64,000 nt of DNA, taken from NCBI RefSeq assembly GCF_964340395.1, contig NC_135558.1, forward strand, positions 198,001 through 262,000. Reading direction: 5' to 3'. A model generated the notes under the pieces. The model was not told where the DNA came from and ran no database searches. It saw nothing but the letters and a program-made list of their open reading frames with translations. The DNA is from Glandiceps talaboti. Its lineage: Eukaryota; Hemichordata; Enteropneusta; Spengelidae. Positions 43,108 to 54,939 of this stretch are shown here, in pieces (position 1 is the stretch's first letter; each line of letters opens with the position of its first letter). A program made the position numbers and the translations under genes.

Positions 43108-43702
43108 AATTCCTACGACTTTCTTTTGTGTGGCCATGGTGTCTAATTAGACCGAAAATATGCCAATAACTTATTAAAACTAAAAGGTAAATCGATAATA
43201 TTTTCAGGACATATTTTGGTATCGCAAATGTATGTACCAAGTTATAAGAATTTGAAGCGTGCATTCTTGAGATATAGCCTAATTACCAAAAACCATTAAT
43301 TACGTAAATTGCTCATTAATATTCATGGGATGTTTACTAAAACTAATCAGTTCTTGCCATTACCCTACGGAACACATGTGCCGAATTTCGTTTGAATTGA
43401 GCCAGCCGTTTGGGACAAAACGATGACACAGACACAGACACGCAGACACGCATACTTTTCTCCCCCTAAAGTATCTATTCCCTTACGGAAGGAAAAAATG
43501 GCCGTTTGGTGGCCATGTTAGACCGTATTACAAAATAAATTGACGTGCATACGTATGCCATAGTGTGTTGTCCTTTTACCAAGTTTGAGAGAAATGGATC
43601 CAGTCATTTCCGAGAAATGGCTCTGGACGCACGGACATACGGACTCACGGAACCCAAGCTATAAGCCCCCCCCCCCCCCGACTTCGTCAGGCGGGGACTA
43701 AT
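43108..43702 (+). mobile_element. Helitron/pearl-like element, second family member (degenerate)
   Basis: The right half aligns by eye with the end of the 60964-61913 element: AAATTGACGTGCATACGTAT, TACCAAGTTTGA, an ACGCACGGACATACGGAC stretch, then CCCCCGACTTCGTCAGGCGG GGACTAAT. Two modules seem to be present (a GACACAGACACGCAGACACG run at about 43428-43450 ends the first). The 5' boundary is uncertain. Confidence 0.5.
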
Positions 43703-44960
43703 TAGAAGTGTACATTCTTAAACGATAGGATTCGTTGACAATCTGCTAGAGGTTGTCAGTAATTGGGGAGATAATAACAGTGACTTTTGGCACATGTTAG
43801 TATTTTTTTTATAGTTTGCCAAAACCATAGGGGTATATCATGCATGACAATTATAGCTACGAATTTTGCATTCCAAGAATTATTGTGTGTAGGAATGAGA
43901 ATCTAAAGATTTTGCTCTTACGGAAGGCATTCAGTTTAAACCTGGTTAAAGTAACGATATATATGCGATACCATAAAGCAAGCAGCTCTAAGCTTTCAAA
44001 ACTATGCATAAACCCAAAATGACACCACTAAACGAAGATGGTCATGTACTTGAGCTACACGGCGTGGGAATTGATTATTTGCAATGAAAACAAAATATCC
44101 GAAGTTCACTGACCGAGTAACTATTGTTAATCGTGTCAGATACCATCTCTTCGACAGTTATTGCATGCCAACAATCCTTTTAATAGAAGAAATCCAAAAG
44201 TCCCTACTAACTCACACATAGGGAAAGTTACGTTTGTTCAATTACTTTAGTTCAAGTGGGAACTTTACACATATGGGATCTTGAGGGCTTACATGTGAAA
44301 CAAAGGAAGCTCCATTCTTTAATAACCTTTCCTTGTCAAACGTCACTGACCAATTATTCAAATTTACAAAAGACAAAAACATTTTGAGAAAGGGTTAACA
44401 ATGGTGGACTAATGAAAGAATAAGCCAACTTGGAAGTACCTGTGGTTGAGTCTTGAATGGTGCAGCCGTGTAATTAGTGTCTAGTCTAGTTGCTGTCTGG
44501 AATTCCCCCTTTGTGATTTGGAAGAATTACAACTGACCGCACTATATACATGTGACGGAATTCCCCCTGTTTTCAATTACAATTTAAATCAAAAACATGT
44601 TGGTAACAGTCTTCGCACACTATCCGTACGGTAGTTAGACATATTTAGATGCCAGAAATCAACCTCGACCAGATCTTGTTGAAGAAATAGTTCAAAACTA
44701 AACATTTCACATGCATAAGGTAGTCACTATATTTTTCTACATTAACATCTACAGTTGCCCTGACTTCTTGTACCTTGTACGTGTATAGGTTACGTATTGC
44801 ATAGTAGAACATACAGTAAAACATTGCCGTGATCAGAATTGCTAAAACGATTGCAATGGAAACACAACTTTAAATATGTATATCGATTGTAGCGATACGT
44901 ATCGAGTTTGCCGAGACTTATACCCATGGTTATGTTTTAGGTGTTGTACGATACATCATG
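43703..44960. other. No recognisable feature
   Basis: AT-rich, no coding resemblance. Confidence 0.4.
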
Positions 44961-44965
44961 GTAAT

Positions 44966-45020
44966 ATGATATGATATAAGATGTGATATGATATGATATG
45001 AAATATGATATATTGATATG
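44966..45020. repeat. Short (ATATG)n array at the 5' edge of a LINE
   Basis: Imperfect ATATG pentamers end within about ten bases of the LINE's truncated 5' end. Confidence 0.8.
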
Positions 45021-45025
45021 ATGAT

Positions 45026-46378
45026 TTAGGACAACATTTGGAACAAAGATTTGCTGGAATTTACATTGGTGTACTGAGACTGTTTTATCTTCTTTTCGCT
45101 GATGATTTGATTTTGTTTAGTTACAACGCTATTGGCTTACAAAGACTTTTGAATGATTTATCAACATTTTCTTCGAAATGGAAACTAAAGGTTAATATTA
45201 ACAAAACTAAGGTAATGGTCTTTAGGAATGCTGGTGTTTTGAGAAGGTATGAAAAATGGTTTTACAATGGGGAGAGGCTATCAGTTGTATCACAATTTTG
45301 CTACCTTGGATTAACATTTTCTTTTAATGGACTTTGGAATATGGCACAAAAGACAATAGCTGAACATGCGTGTAAAGCAATCTTTGCTCTGAAAAAGATA
45401 TTGTATAAATACAAATCTGTCGAAGTGTCAATTTACATGAGGATTTTTGATTGTGAGATATTACCAATATTGATGTATGGGAGTGAAATTTGGGGATTTT
45501 ATGATGCTGAGAATGTAGAAAGTGTGCATCGTAAATTTTGTAAATACGTACTAGGCCTATCAAAAACCACACCAAACCCAGTCATTTATGGTGAACTTGG
45601 CAGAACACCGCTTTTTTGTCAAAGATTCGTCCGTGTTATAAAATACTGGCTAAAAATTTTGAAAATGAAAGAAAACCGTTTTGTTTATCAGTGTTATAAA
45701 TATCAATTCAAAGAGGCCGAGAACAATAATACATGCTGGGCGTTATCGGTAATGAAACTACTTTTCTCGTATGGATTTGGTTTTGCTTGGCTAAATCAAG
45801 GTGTTGAAGATGAAGGTGGTTTTATTGAGGCCTTAAAACAGAGATCTCGCGATATTTATATCCAGTCATGGAGTTCTGGCTTGTTGGATTTTTCTAAACT
45901 GGATAAATATCGTGATTTCAAGATCAATTTTAAGTGTGAGTTTTATCTTTCAAATATTGAAGACAGTACCTTGAGATTTGCTTTGTGTAGATTTAGAGCT
46001 TCAGGACACCAACTCAGAGTAGAATCCGATCGTAAATTAGGTATACCTAGACAACGCAGAATTTGCCTCCTGTGTAAGAGTGGGGAAGTTGAGGATGAAT
46101 ATCATTTTTGCTTAGTTTGCCCACTTTATAAAGATTTGCGTGAAATATACCTATCCACATACTTTTATACGAACTGTACTTATCAAAAATTTGTTCTCCT
46201 TATGCAGTTAGAGAACTCAAATGTTAAACAACTAGCTAAATATATTTCCTATGCAAGTAAACGTAGAGAAAGACATCTGTTATAGTGATTCATTTTAACC
46301 CACCCTCTGTGTCATTGTATGATTTCATTTCATTGAATGATTTGTACCATAGGCCGGTGGCCAAAGTACGAAATAAAT
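45026..46378 (+). mobile_element. 5'-truncated LINE with pentanucleotide tail
   Basis: Begins inside the reverse-transcriptase palm, just before FADD, and ends with GCCAAAGTACGAAATAAATG followed by (ATGAT)n. Same general plan as the 29-33 kb element (C-terminal zinc motif, AATAAA, pentamer tail) but clearly diverged in sequence. Confidence 0.88.
45038..46285 (+). CDS. LINE ORF2 C-terminal fragment (reverse transcriptase thumb and zinc motif)
   Basis: 415 codons without a stop. LLFADDLILFS at about residue 18 is the catalytic motif, followed by KVNINKTKVMVF, FCYLGLTF and MRIFDCEILPILMYGSEIW, all normal reverse-transcriptase blocks after the active site. ICLLCKSGEVEDEYHFCLVC is a C-terminal C-C-H-C zinc motif. 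The missing endonuclease and most of the polymerase make it non-functional, but the open frame suggests limited decay. The Met given here is internal and not a true start. Confidence 0.88.
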   Translation: MEQRFAGIYIGVLRLFYLLFADDLILFSYNAIGLQRLLNDLSTFSSKWKLKVNINKTKVMVFRNAGVLRRYEKWFYNGERLSVVSQFCYLGLTFSFNGLWNMAQKTIAEHACKAIFALKKILYKYKSVEVSIYMRIFDCEILPILMYGSEIWGFYDAENVESVHRKFCKYVLGLSKTTPNPVIYGELGRTPLFCQRFVRVIKYWLKILKMKENRFVYQCYKYQFKEAENNNTCWALSVMKLLFSYGFGFAWLNQGVEDEGGFIEALKQRSRDIYIQSWSSGLLDFSKLDKYRDFKINFKCEFYLSNIEDSTLRFALCRFRASGHQLRVESDRKLGIPRQRRICLLCKSGEVEDEYHFCLVCPLYKDLREIYLSTYFYTNCTYQKFVLLMQLENSNVKQLAKYISYASKRRERHLL

Positions 46379-46610
46379 GTATGATATGATATGATATGAT
46401 ATGATATGATATGATATGATATGATATGATATGATATGATATGATATGATATGATATGATATGATATGATATGATATGATAGGATAGGATAGGATAGGAG
46501 AGGATAGGATATGATATGGTATGATATATGGTGTGGTGTGATGTGATGTGATGTGATGTGATATGACGTGACGTGACGTGACGTGATAGTGTGATGTAAT
46601 GTAAGAGAAC
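46379..46610. repeat. (ATATG)n tail grading into GATAG, GTGAT and GTGAC variants
   Basis: About 20 clean pentamers directly after the LINE's AATAAATG, then successive variants differing by one base. It probably grew from the element's own tail. Confidence 0.95.
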
Positions 46611-46633
46611 ACCGTAAGAACAACGCATACATT

Positions 46634-46653
46634 AGATAGATAGATAGATAGAT

Positions 46654-46684
<31 letters not shown>
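46634..46684. repeat. (GATA)n microsatellite
   Basis: About 12 units with one GAAA variant. Confidence 0.95.
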
Positions 46685-46686
<2 letters not shown>

Positions 46687-46699
46687 CACATATATATCA

Positions 46700-47360
46700 T
46701 ATCACGTGGAATTTCATGGATATCACCATGACGTATACGTAATGCCACATTATTGTATACGTCATCTATAAATGACGAGTTAAACGTAATCAAAGCAAGT
46801 AAGTGCAAAAAGTTTGTCTTTTTACAAATTCGTATTTTCACATCGTCGCTGTCGCTGTACCGTAAGTTGATAAAAACGAGCAAGAAACATACATAGGCCT
46901 CACTGAAAACCAGTTGAAAACAAGATAATGGAACGACACAAGCTCATTTAGAAATACAAAAACTCAGAAACAGTACAGAACTCAGCAAATACATCTGGAC
47001 TTTGAAGGACTCTAGTGTTTATTATTCAATCGAATGGAGAATTATTAAGATCTGTAAACCGTATTCTGATGTCACCAAGCGATGCAACCTGTGCCTGAGA
47101 AGTTCTTAATTATATGTCACCCTGAACTATGCACACTGAATGGAAGAAACAAGTTAGTATCTAACTACGACACATGAGGATCGAATGTAACGAGTAGAAA
47201 AGTCACCTTCATATTTCACTCAGTAATCACCGTATCAAGCACTTTACACCAGAAATATATATGTTATATATACTTTTTCGGTAAGACACAACGAAACAAA
47301 CTTACCCTAATATTTGAAATGAAATGACATTGAGGAAAGAAAAAGTGACTATTAAGTGAC
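46700..47360. other. No recognisable feature
   Basis: AT-rich unique-looking DNA between the GATA array and a SINE-like head. Confidence 0.4.
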
Positions 47361-47364
47361 TGGT

Positions 47365-47440
47365 TGATGCGTTAGCTCAACAGCTAACACTCTGACTTGT
47401 ATTCAGGGGACGCGGGGGGGGGGGGTTCGACTCCTACACG
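47365..47440 (+). mobile_element. tRNA-derived SINE-like head
   Basis: GCGTTAGCTCAACAGCTAACAC looks like a degraded A-box/D-arm and GGTTCGACTCC is an exact B box. A run of 12 G precedes the B box. No acceptor-stem pairing is seen, so a true tRNA is unlikely. Confidence 0.5.
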
Positions 47441-48046
47441 TGTCACCTACGGCAATGGGAAGGAGGGCTAAGGAGAAGTCAGTGGGGACATCAAATTCTG
47501 AAAGGCGGACTTGAAATGTATTGCTCTTTATGGATAATTTCTGGAACCAAATTAAATTTCAGTGGCCTTGCCACAGCAAAATACACTTCAAGGCCAGAAA
47601 ATATGCAATGCATAAAAAAATTGTTTCAATTCAAGTTCATATTCAAGTATTGTGAGACTTTAAATTATTATACGGACTACATAACTATTGAATCGGAAAT
47701 ATGCGACTTTCAACTCTTACAGGGCAATTCTGTAGAATTGTGGAATGGCTTCTAAAGGACATGTTCGCCGTTTCTATATTACAGGGCATGTCAGCAATTT
47801 CAAACAGATTCATGAACTTTCCCCCTCACATTGGCCAGATAGATATATGTGTGATGAAAAAGGTCATGATCACGAGGTAATTAACTATACTGGTGCTCTT
47901 ATATGTATTGTGACGTCGATACCTGAAGGCATCTCGATGACATGCTCATTAGTCGATCGATCGAATAACGAGGCTAAATGCCGATCAATCGATAATAGTC
48001 TCATATCAATCGATTTATTGAGTCAATTTATCTTTGTTGTAAGTCT

Positions 48047-48100
48047 GTCACTCACTCACTCACTCACTCACTCACTCACTCACTCACTCACTCACTCACT

Positions 48101-48139
<39 letters not shown>

Positions 48140-48243
48140 TGACTGTTGACTCACTCACTCACTCACTCACTCACTCACTCACTCACTCACTCACTCACCC
48201 ACCCACCCACCCACTCACTCACTCACTCACTCACTCACTCACT
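48047..48243. repeat. (CACT)n-(GGCT)n-(CACT)n microsatellite
   Basis: CACT units around a GGCT block, then a short CACC island. Confidence 0.95.
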
Positions 48244-48249
48244 TAATAA

Positions 48250-49836
48250 AACACCGTAGTCCTGCTACCACCAGTTCACTCAATTAGAAACTCGGTCAGC
48301 AAATCGTGTTTTTTTTCTGTCACTGACTGACTGACTGACTGACTGACTGACTGATACTCACAAGACATCCACGTATTCACTATCGTATCCAACCAAATTC
48401 ATCCATAAGTCAAACAAAAAACCAAATCCAGAAACCAACAAAAACCAACCAACAAATCGATCGATCGATCGACCAACCAAACAAACAAACAAACAAACAA
48501 ACAATTAACCAGCCAGCCAATTAATTAAAATCAAGAAACTAATGGAATAATACAAGTAGGACTCGAATCCTTGCATTTACTGAAGAAAATGTATCGACTA
48601 AATTGGATTACAATGTCCATTGAAGGTAGCCGCGCTCATCTACACGGTAAAATCTGTGTCATCTATCACAGCCCGTCTCAATGATACACTGTTTAGCCTT
48701 GTGAACGATTCACTGAATTGGTAATGTATATTGTATTCACACAACATTACACAAAACATAAACATTGCATGACATGAATGAGTAACATAAATTAACCAAG
48801 TCCTCCCAAGTTGATTATCCTGTCATCTCTCATAAAATACCAAGACAAAGTAAGTTAATTACAAGCACCCGTAAAAAGTCGAAGATCCCACGACGGAAGA
48901 GAGACATTGGTATGGGCCGAGTTAAACTGTACAATCACAGCTGACTTCAAGGGTAGTTCTCTGTCGACGTGGCCCTGCAGACAGCGCCATCCTTGGCCCT
49001 ATCACCTTACCTCTGCAGGCATACAGCGATGTAAATTTACTCCTTTTCGGTCTGTCCATTATACCTATATAATGCCATCACTATTACAACTGTGTTTTCC
49101 ATTTCAACCGACACAATCGATTTGCTAGAATTTGCTGTACAAAATTCTTCCACACTCCCTTCTCCCAACATTTGCTTTCCAGTTACCTCATTTGGATCAT
49201 GTGTACACAAACATTCTCATTCAAGTTGTAATAAAAAAGTCGAATACATTTCTCCTTGAAGTACTCCCATCTCTTTTGTCATTTGCAAGTGCTTGACCCT
49301 TTCTTTTAATCTTTGCATCTATTGTTCTGTCTGTGAACTTTTCTTCCAAACTGTTTTAGTATACCGTGGGTTAAGATTAAGTAGTTTTCGAGACGTCTAT
49401 AGGAAACCACTCCTTGTGGTACATGTAAATAGTGACTCCTTCCTTTCTAATAGTTGGATGGGATTGCCCGCTGGCTGAAACTCATATCTGTGTCTTCCAC
49501 TTTCATCTTGCTTCTGATTCGTTGATCGAACTTCTGGAAATGGACCCCAGTCTGTGTTTCCATTAAGCAAGGCGATTACAAAGACTGTAGGCATTCTTTG
49601 GTCTGCATTGCGATTGGTGGACGATTCAGACCGTGACGTGGACCGGGTCACCTACGTAAAGGCCTCAATCTCACAGTCTACTCCAACGAGTTGAGACCAA
49701 GGCTTGGTGAGCAGTGCAGAGATCTTGGATCGGTCTCCGGGTTTTTGTGAATTTTGAGGAGACCTATGGCTGGGTGCCACTAGTGTATGTCACTTTTTTC
49801 TGAGGAGGATAATTTGGACTGTAGCCAAAGCTAGTT
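48250..49836. other. Intergenic or 5' region of the next gene
   Basis: GACT units at 48320-48354 and short CGAT/CAAA runs near 48460-48500. The 84-codon minus frame at 49397-49651 is not recognised. The last few hundred bases may hold the promoter and 5' UTR of the plus-strand secreted-protein gene. Confidence 0.4.
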
Positions 49837-49957
49837 ATGGCTGAAACGTGGACGCGTACTCGGCATAAATTATGCCTTTGGGACAGTTCGGCACTGCTGC
49901 TACTACTTTTCGTTATTTTCCAAGGTAGTCAATGCACAGAAGTGCACCTTCCTCCTG
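49837..49957 (+). CDS. First coding exon of an unrecognised secreted or membrane protein
   Basis: A 40-codon exon from ATG to a consensus donor (CCTCCTG/GTAAGT). It reads a short basic N-terminus (MAETWTRTRHK), then the hydrophobic core SSALLLLLFVIFQG, then SQCTEVHLPP plus one base. This is a classic signal peptide with likely cleavage around GSQC. An in-frame stop (TAG) lies five codons upstream, so the Met is the true start if the exon is real. The intron phase is 1, typical before extracellular modules. The mature protein cannot be identified from this exon. A chance ORF with both a good signal peptide and a perfect donor is possible but unlikely. Confidence 0.55.
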
Positions 49958-52900
49958 GTAAGTGCACAATTCATTTATCTTCTCTTGACTCATTCTAAAT
50001 TCCTTCACAGTGGTTCATCATATTGGATCGTTGCCCAGCGACCACCGACAGTAGTGCAGTCGCCCCAAATGATGATGACTTACTCAAAGGATCTAATCAA
50101 AGTCCTAGTTAATCTATAATTCCTTAGTTAAAGTGCAGAAAAAACTTGGCTGAGCTTGTTAGAATGAAAGAATGCTATCGTTGCAATAGCAGTACCCGAT
50201 GTGGCTGATTAAAAGAACAGATAGTGCTCATTGAAGGCAACATATCACTATTGGCCTCCTTTGTTGACGGGAATGTCATCTATTTTGGCGGAGTGCAGAA
50301 GATTTGCTGAAACCATCTGTGGGACCTTCAAAAGGTCATTCCATGCAAAGATTTGAAGCATTCTGACATTGCGGGAAACATTTACGAGTAATTGATTTGT
50401 ATACGAACGAATGGCTATTTTTACAGCAAAAAAAGTTGTTGGATAACAATTTCATTCATTCGAGGTCGTAGCAGTCCGGATGCTTCGAAAAAAAATTGAA
50501 GGCAAATTAGACAAGGTGAATAAAAGAACCACTGAGACTTGGCTGTCAAATTATTGTTTTCCTCAACACGGGAAAGGTAGTAGACAATCGACGCGCCAAA
50601 GAACCAAGCTCAGAGGTGTCCAGGGGAAAGGCGCTGAATACCAGCTTTGTGTAAACAATTATAAAGAACCCATAATAGTTTGTAAGAACCCTCTATCTTT
50701 GTGGGTAACAGCGGAAGGAATAAAGACTGTCCATTTAATAGTTACGTTTAAGAAGTTCCAGTGGTCTTAACGGGTGGAGGAGATCTTTGTTTAAAGACGA
50801 ATATGTTGCACATCTCGTCTGGGATAGGTAGGTGGCACGAAGCCAAAATGAAGTATCTCTCACACTAAAAATTGTATTAACGCCTATAGTACACTCATGT
50901 TGTACTCGCATACTGTGTCATGCCATGCCATCTAAGCCATCTTATACCAAAGCTTCAAAGTACAAATAACAGAGTATAGCGGCTTGTCCCTCAAAAAAAC
51001 CTGTATCGCTCTAACTCATGTAATAACGCATCGAGGATATGGCGGATCAATAACCAATTATGCATCCATTTCAGATTGACTTCTTTTCACCCCTTTTAAT
51101 ACACCTTAACAAAGACATGTATCTTCTACTTGTTCACTTTGTCACTAACCGTGGCCTTTCAAGTTTCAGTAATAATGGGTGTACACGCTGCTGAGTCAAT
51201 GCAGAGCAAATGAGCGGATTGCATGCATTATGCAAGCCGATTTCCATGCAGATTTTAATGAGCACAATCGTTGCATGAACAGCTGACCAACTTTGAAATT
51301 AAGAGAAGTCTGATATTTATACGTGACTGGATTACATGCATGGAGTTTCTCCAAGGTGGCCCTATCCATGTACGCGGTTTGGTTACCAAACAAACCTATT
51401 TGTAATTGTGTATACGACGTGTACTGCCGAGTTGTAGTTCACCATGATGATAGTGTTTATAGAGGGTAGTTTAGTCTCCTGTACCTGTCTATTGAGATCT
51501 TTCACTCACACATCATACATTGTTTGAGTAGACCTCAGTTTTTCCACCTCGCTGCTGTGACTCAAGTATTTGGCTGAAGATTGGTATGCAGCGTAGAACA
51601 ATACGCCCAATTTGACAATTATCTTTGAAATGTGTGTTGAAATCTTGGGTTGAACCATTATGCACAGTATATGGGTAGCTGTAGTATGTAGTAAACAGTG
51701 AGCTGTCTGGTGATGTAGTGTATATGGCAGTGATGGCTAGCAGGTGTACCGGTTTTATGCCATAAGCTGCGATTATGTCCATCATATCTGGCCAAACACA
51801 GAGGGTGTTAATCTCTAGTTGTATATATTAATAACCAAAGACTTGGTTTGCGACATCTGATACGTGGCGATTTGTTTGTCTGAAAGAGGAAAGAGCTACC
51901 GGCTCCTGTGTCCTGTGTGTAATGCAATGCTAATTTCACCCGATTGCTACTAGCCAATCATATCCCTCCCTCTCTCTCCCTCTCTCTCTCTCTCTCTCAT
52001 GCATACAAATGTTAATTGTGTAGAAGCAATACTTCTACAAACACCATGCACATCTCTGTCTAAGGTGTAGGATAATCTAAATCAATGTATTCATTATCAC
52101 ATCTAATGGGTGTGTATTTGCATAAGTGAATGCAAATGAATTCCAATCTTATTCCGAAATTGTAAGCGAATCTTGTAGGTTTACATCATGTGTGGCACAA
52201 TTTTGAACAGTGGCGAACTTTTGTAGCACATTTTGTGTGAATACTTGTCTGTGGTGAAACGAACCATATCTCGCGATACGAAGTCAGTGCAACAGGCCAG
52301 ACAGGATAGCGTACCAGTGGGGCGTGGGCGGGGGTCATAGCCCAGAGCAACACACATAGTTAGTCGTACTACTACCCACTGGTTGTTTGTCCACAAGACA
52401 ATTACAATGTCCATATATGAATAAAATAACCATATATTTAGAAAGTTTCTAAAAGTCAGTTTCAAAAGTTTGGAGTCTTTTTCTAAAACCAAACAATGCT
52501 TGCAGCGTAGGGTTAATATTAGTCAGCAGTTACGATCACAGTAAATGTTGTTTTTGTCAAGAGGGGTAAAAAATGCGCCTTTGTGTGCTTCTTCCGCTCT
52601 GTCAATTGTGTATGTCATGGAACTAGGTTAAGAGACAGACACTGTGCTGCTCGAGTTACTTGACTTATGTCTGGGACAGTTCAACTCGGTGGCTAGACTT
52701 CGGAAACGTGATTTACGGCTCATCATAAATGCCTACATCGGTTCCTATAACCTGTAGAATTTAGAAACCACGTCAGTTCCCTTCCATTGTGAGCGTTAGA
52801 CTGAAAAATGGTGACTGTTTCCTGACTTTCTCAGCTGTCCGTCGATGACATACCTACAATGAAGGCTAAAGTTCACACACACTCTCTCTCTCTCTCTCTT

Positions 52901-54328
52901 TGTTGATTATTTCTTTAGTGTTTAATCCATGCTGTGAAATGGTGTTTTCGTTCAACGTGGAATTAGTAAGCCAAGAGTGTTACTAATGTTTTCTCTCGGT
53001 AGAAATCAGACAGACAGGAATAGCTAGACTAGACTAAACAAATATTGACGTATGATTTTATATAATAATCGTAACACCTTTTAGTGTGCTTCGTATTATT
53101 GACCTATCTTTACAACCGTCTCTTGTCGAGAAGAGGACTGAAGCGAACTCGCTCAGAGTTGATAATGTACGGTATTAGACTCTATCGCTAATAGTAATAC
53201 GAGTCTTGAACGACACACAGTCATCATCTTCCTTTACACACAACAACACTCGTTTATCTAGGAATTGCCGACGCTCTGATTCGGCTAGTTGATTAGTCTA
53301 TTCTGGTAATTCAAGAGACAAAAGATGAACAAAAAGGACATTCGCATTTACAATCAAACACCTTGTTTCTGCAAATAGACTTTTGACTATAGAGACAATT
53401 CCAAATAAGACCATTTCGTGCATGCCTTCCAATCACAGAGATAAAGGCAATAATGGATGTTGTAATAAGGCTTCTTTACGTTGTACCCCGGTTGTTGAAC
53501 TTCGCGGTAAAATAGGCGAAGATTTTAAGTTGAAAGACTCAAAGAAACAGGGGGGAAGTACTCCACAAAAGAAGAATACTACCATTGAAAGATGTCACCA
53601 TTTTCATTCATTCATTCATTCATTCATTCATTCACACACACACACACACACATCCACACACATTCACACACACACACACACATTCATTCATTCATTCATT
53701 CATTCGCCATTCGTGCTTTGTTTCTTAGCCTGCCTCCTCGTTCATTCCAGTTGCAACACGTGTATAACTGCCGAAATGACAGAGAAAATGTACAGATGGG
53801 GTTGATCATTCTTATGCATTAACCAAAACTAACAGTAACACAATTGGATGCAAATTGTGCGCATTCCTTACCGTACAAAGGTCTAACCCTTGTAATCACC
53901 CGCAGTTTAGATGCGCTTTTAAACCTGCACTTGCTGCAACGGGGGACATTTTTTATCACGTAATCAAAGGTATATTCATGAAAAATTAGTCAATTACTTA
54001 TAAAGACATTGTATCTGTTAAAGTAGTTGTCAACATTATCCGTCTAGGAAGTGTAGTGCCAAGTTTAAATCTTGATCAAAAGTTGGGTTTTGAAAATGTT
54101 TCCATGTGGACGTGGTAACTTCACTCGTAACTGGAGTTTCATTTCTCGATCAGACAACCACCATATATTTACTGAGAATAGTTAAGATACCAATAATTAG
54201 ACACTGTATGTGTTAAGCAATATCCATATGCAGTACAGAAACATGTTGAAATCATAATCGCCGTTGAGGGTGCTGATTTTGGGTGCGGACCAAAGCATTC
54301 AATGTGATTTGATTTATCTTGTGTACAG
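49958..54328 (+). other. Proposed intron or non-coding stretch
   Basis: No recognisable coding sequence. The 96-codon plus frame at 50480-50770 (ETWLSNYCFPQHGKGSRQST) is not recognised. Short arrays: CT units at 51963-51998 and 52882-52900, and ATTC/CA runs at 53606-53705. Confidence 0.35.
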
Positions 54329-54397
54329 CTACAAAAAGTACATTTACCGACATGCGAACTGGTTATACAATACTGTTTATGGTGTACGATGTTAGAA
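54329..54397 (+). CDS. Candidate internal exon of the 49.8 kb gene
   Basis: 69 bp between a good acceptor (TTATCTTGTGTACAG) and donor (TTAGAA/GTAAGT). The phase is 1 on both sides, matching the signal-peptide exon. It reads TKSTFTDMRTGYTILFMVYD. Assigned only by splice signals and phase; no homology is recognised. Confidence 0.3.
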
Positions 54398-54639
54398 GTA
54401 AGTTGTGCCTAACAAAGCATTTTCAAAAAGACGTTCTAGTTGCAGCTAATGCAATTCGGAAAAATCTTGACCGGGATGCTTTATCAACTTATCGCATACA
54501 TCAACTTAGAGATTAAAATAACATCTGAGTATATCCAAAATATCTCTTGAGAAACCCTGATTCCACGATGAAATCACAGAGATATGCGTTTTGTTGAGTG
54601 AATTCTCTCTGAAAAGCTCAAAAACTGCAGTGCACAATC

Positions 54640-54935
54640 AGGTGGCACAATGTGCTGACATCGTTTCCTCTTTGTTTCGGCATTTTAACAATGATGGTAG
54701 TAACAAAGACGTATGGCGGCCGTGCTTTTTCAAACTACCAAAACTTTGGAATGGCTACCACAAGAAATTCGTCAGTCATCAAATCTGGAAACTTTCAAGA
54801 ACAAATTGAAAGCACATCTTTTCAAACTAGCATATTGTGTGGGTTGAACCTTTCAAGCGCCATTGAACAGAACTTATCTTTTGGAATCTGGCACTACAGA
54901 AAATCTTTATGATTGATTGATTGATTGATTGATGG
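54640..54935 (+). mobile_element. LINE 3' end with (TGAT)n tail
   Basis: Three frames in succession carry TKTYGGRAFS, PKLWN and LPQEIRQSSNLETFKNKLKA followed by HLFKLAYCVG and a stop. This is the conserved C-terminus of a large LINE group in marine animals. The 3' UTR has the CAAGCGCC...TGGCACTACAGAAA pattern and ends in ATGATTGATTGATT units. Two frameshifts are present. Confidence 0.8.
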
Positions 54936-54939
54936 TGGG

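Noticed and set aside
47745-48149. 134-codon plus frame
   Set aside because: The second half is the CACT/GGCT microsatellite, and the first half shows no family resemblance or splice sites.
48540-48580. B-box-like GGATTCGAGTCC on the minus strand as a tRNA or SINE
   Set aside because: No A box at suitable spacing and no cloverleaf pairing.
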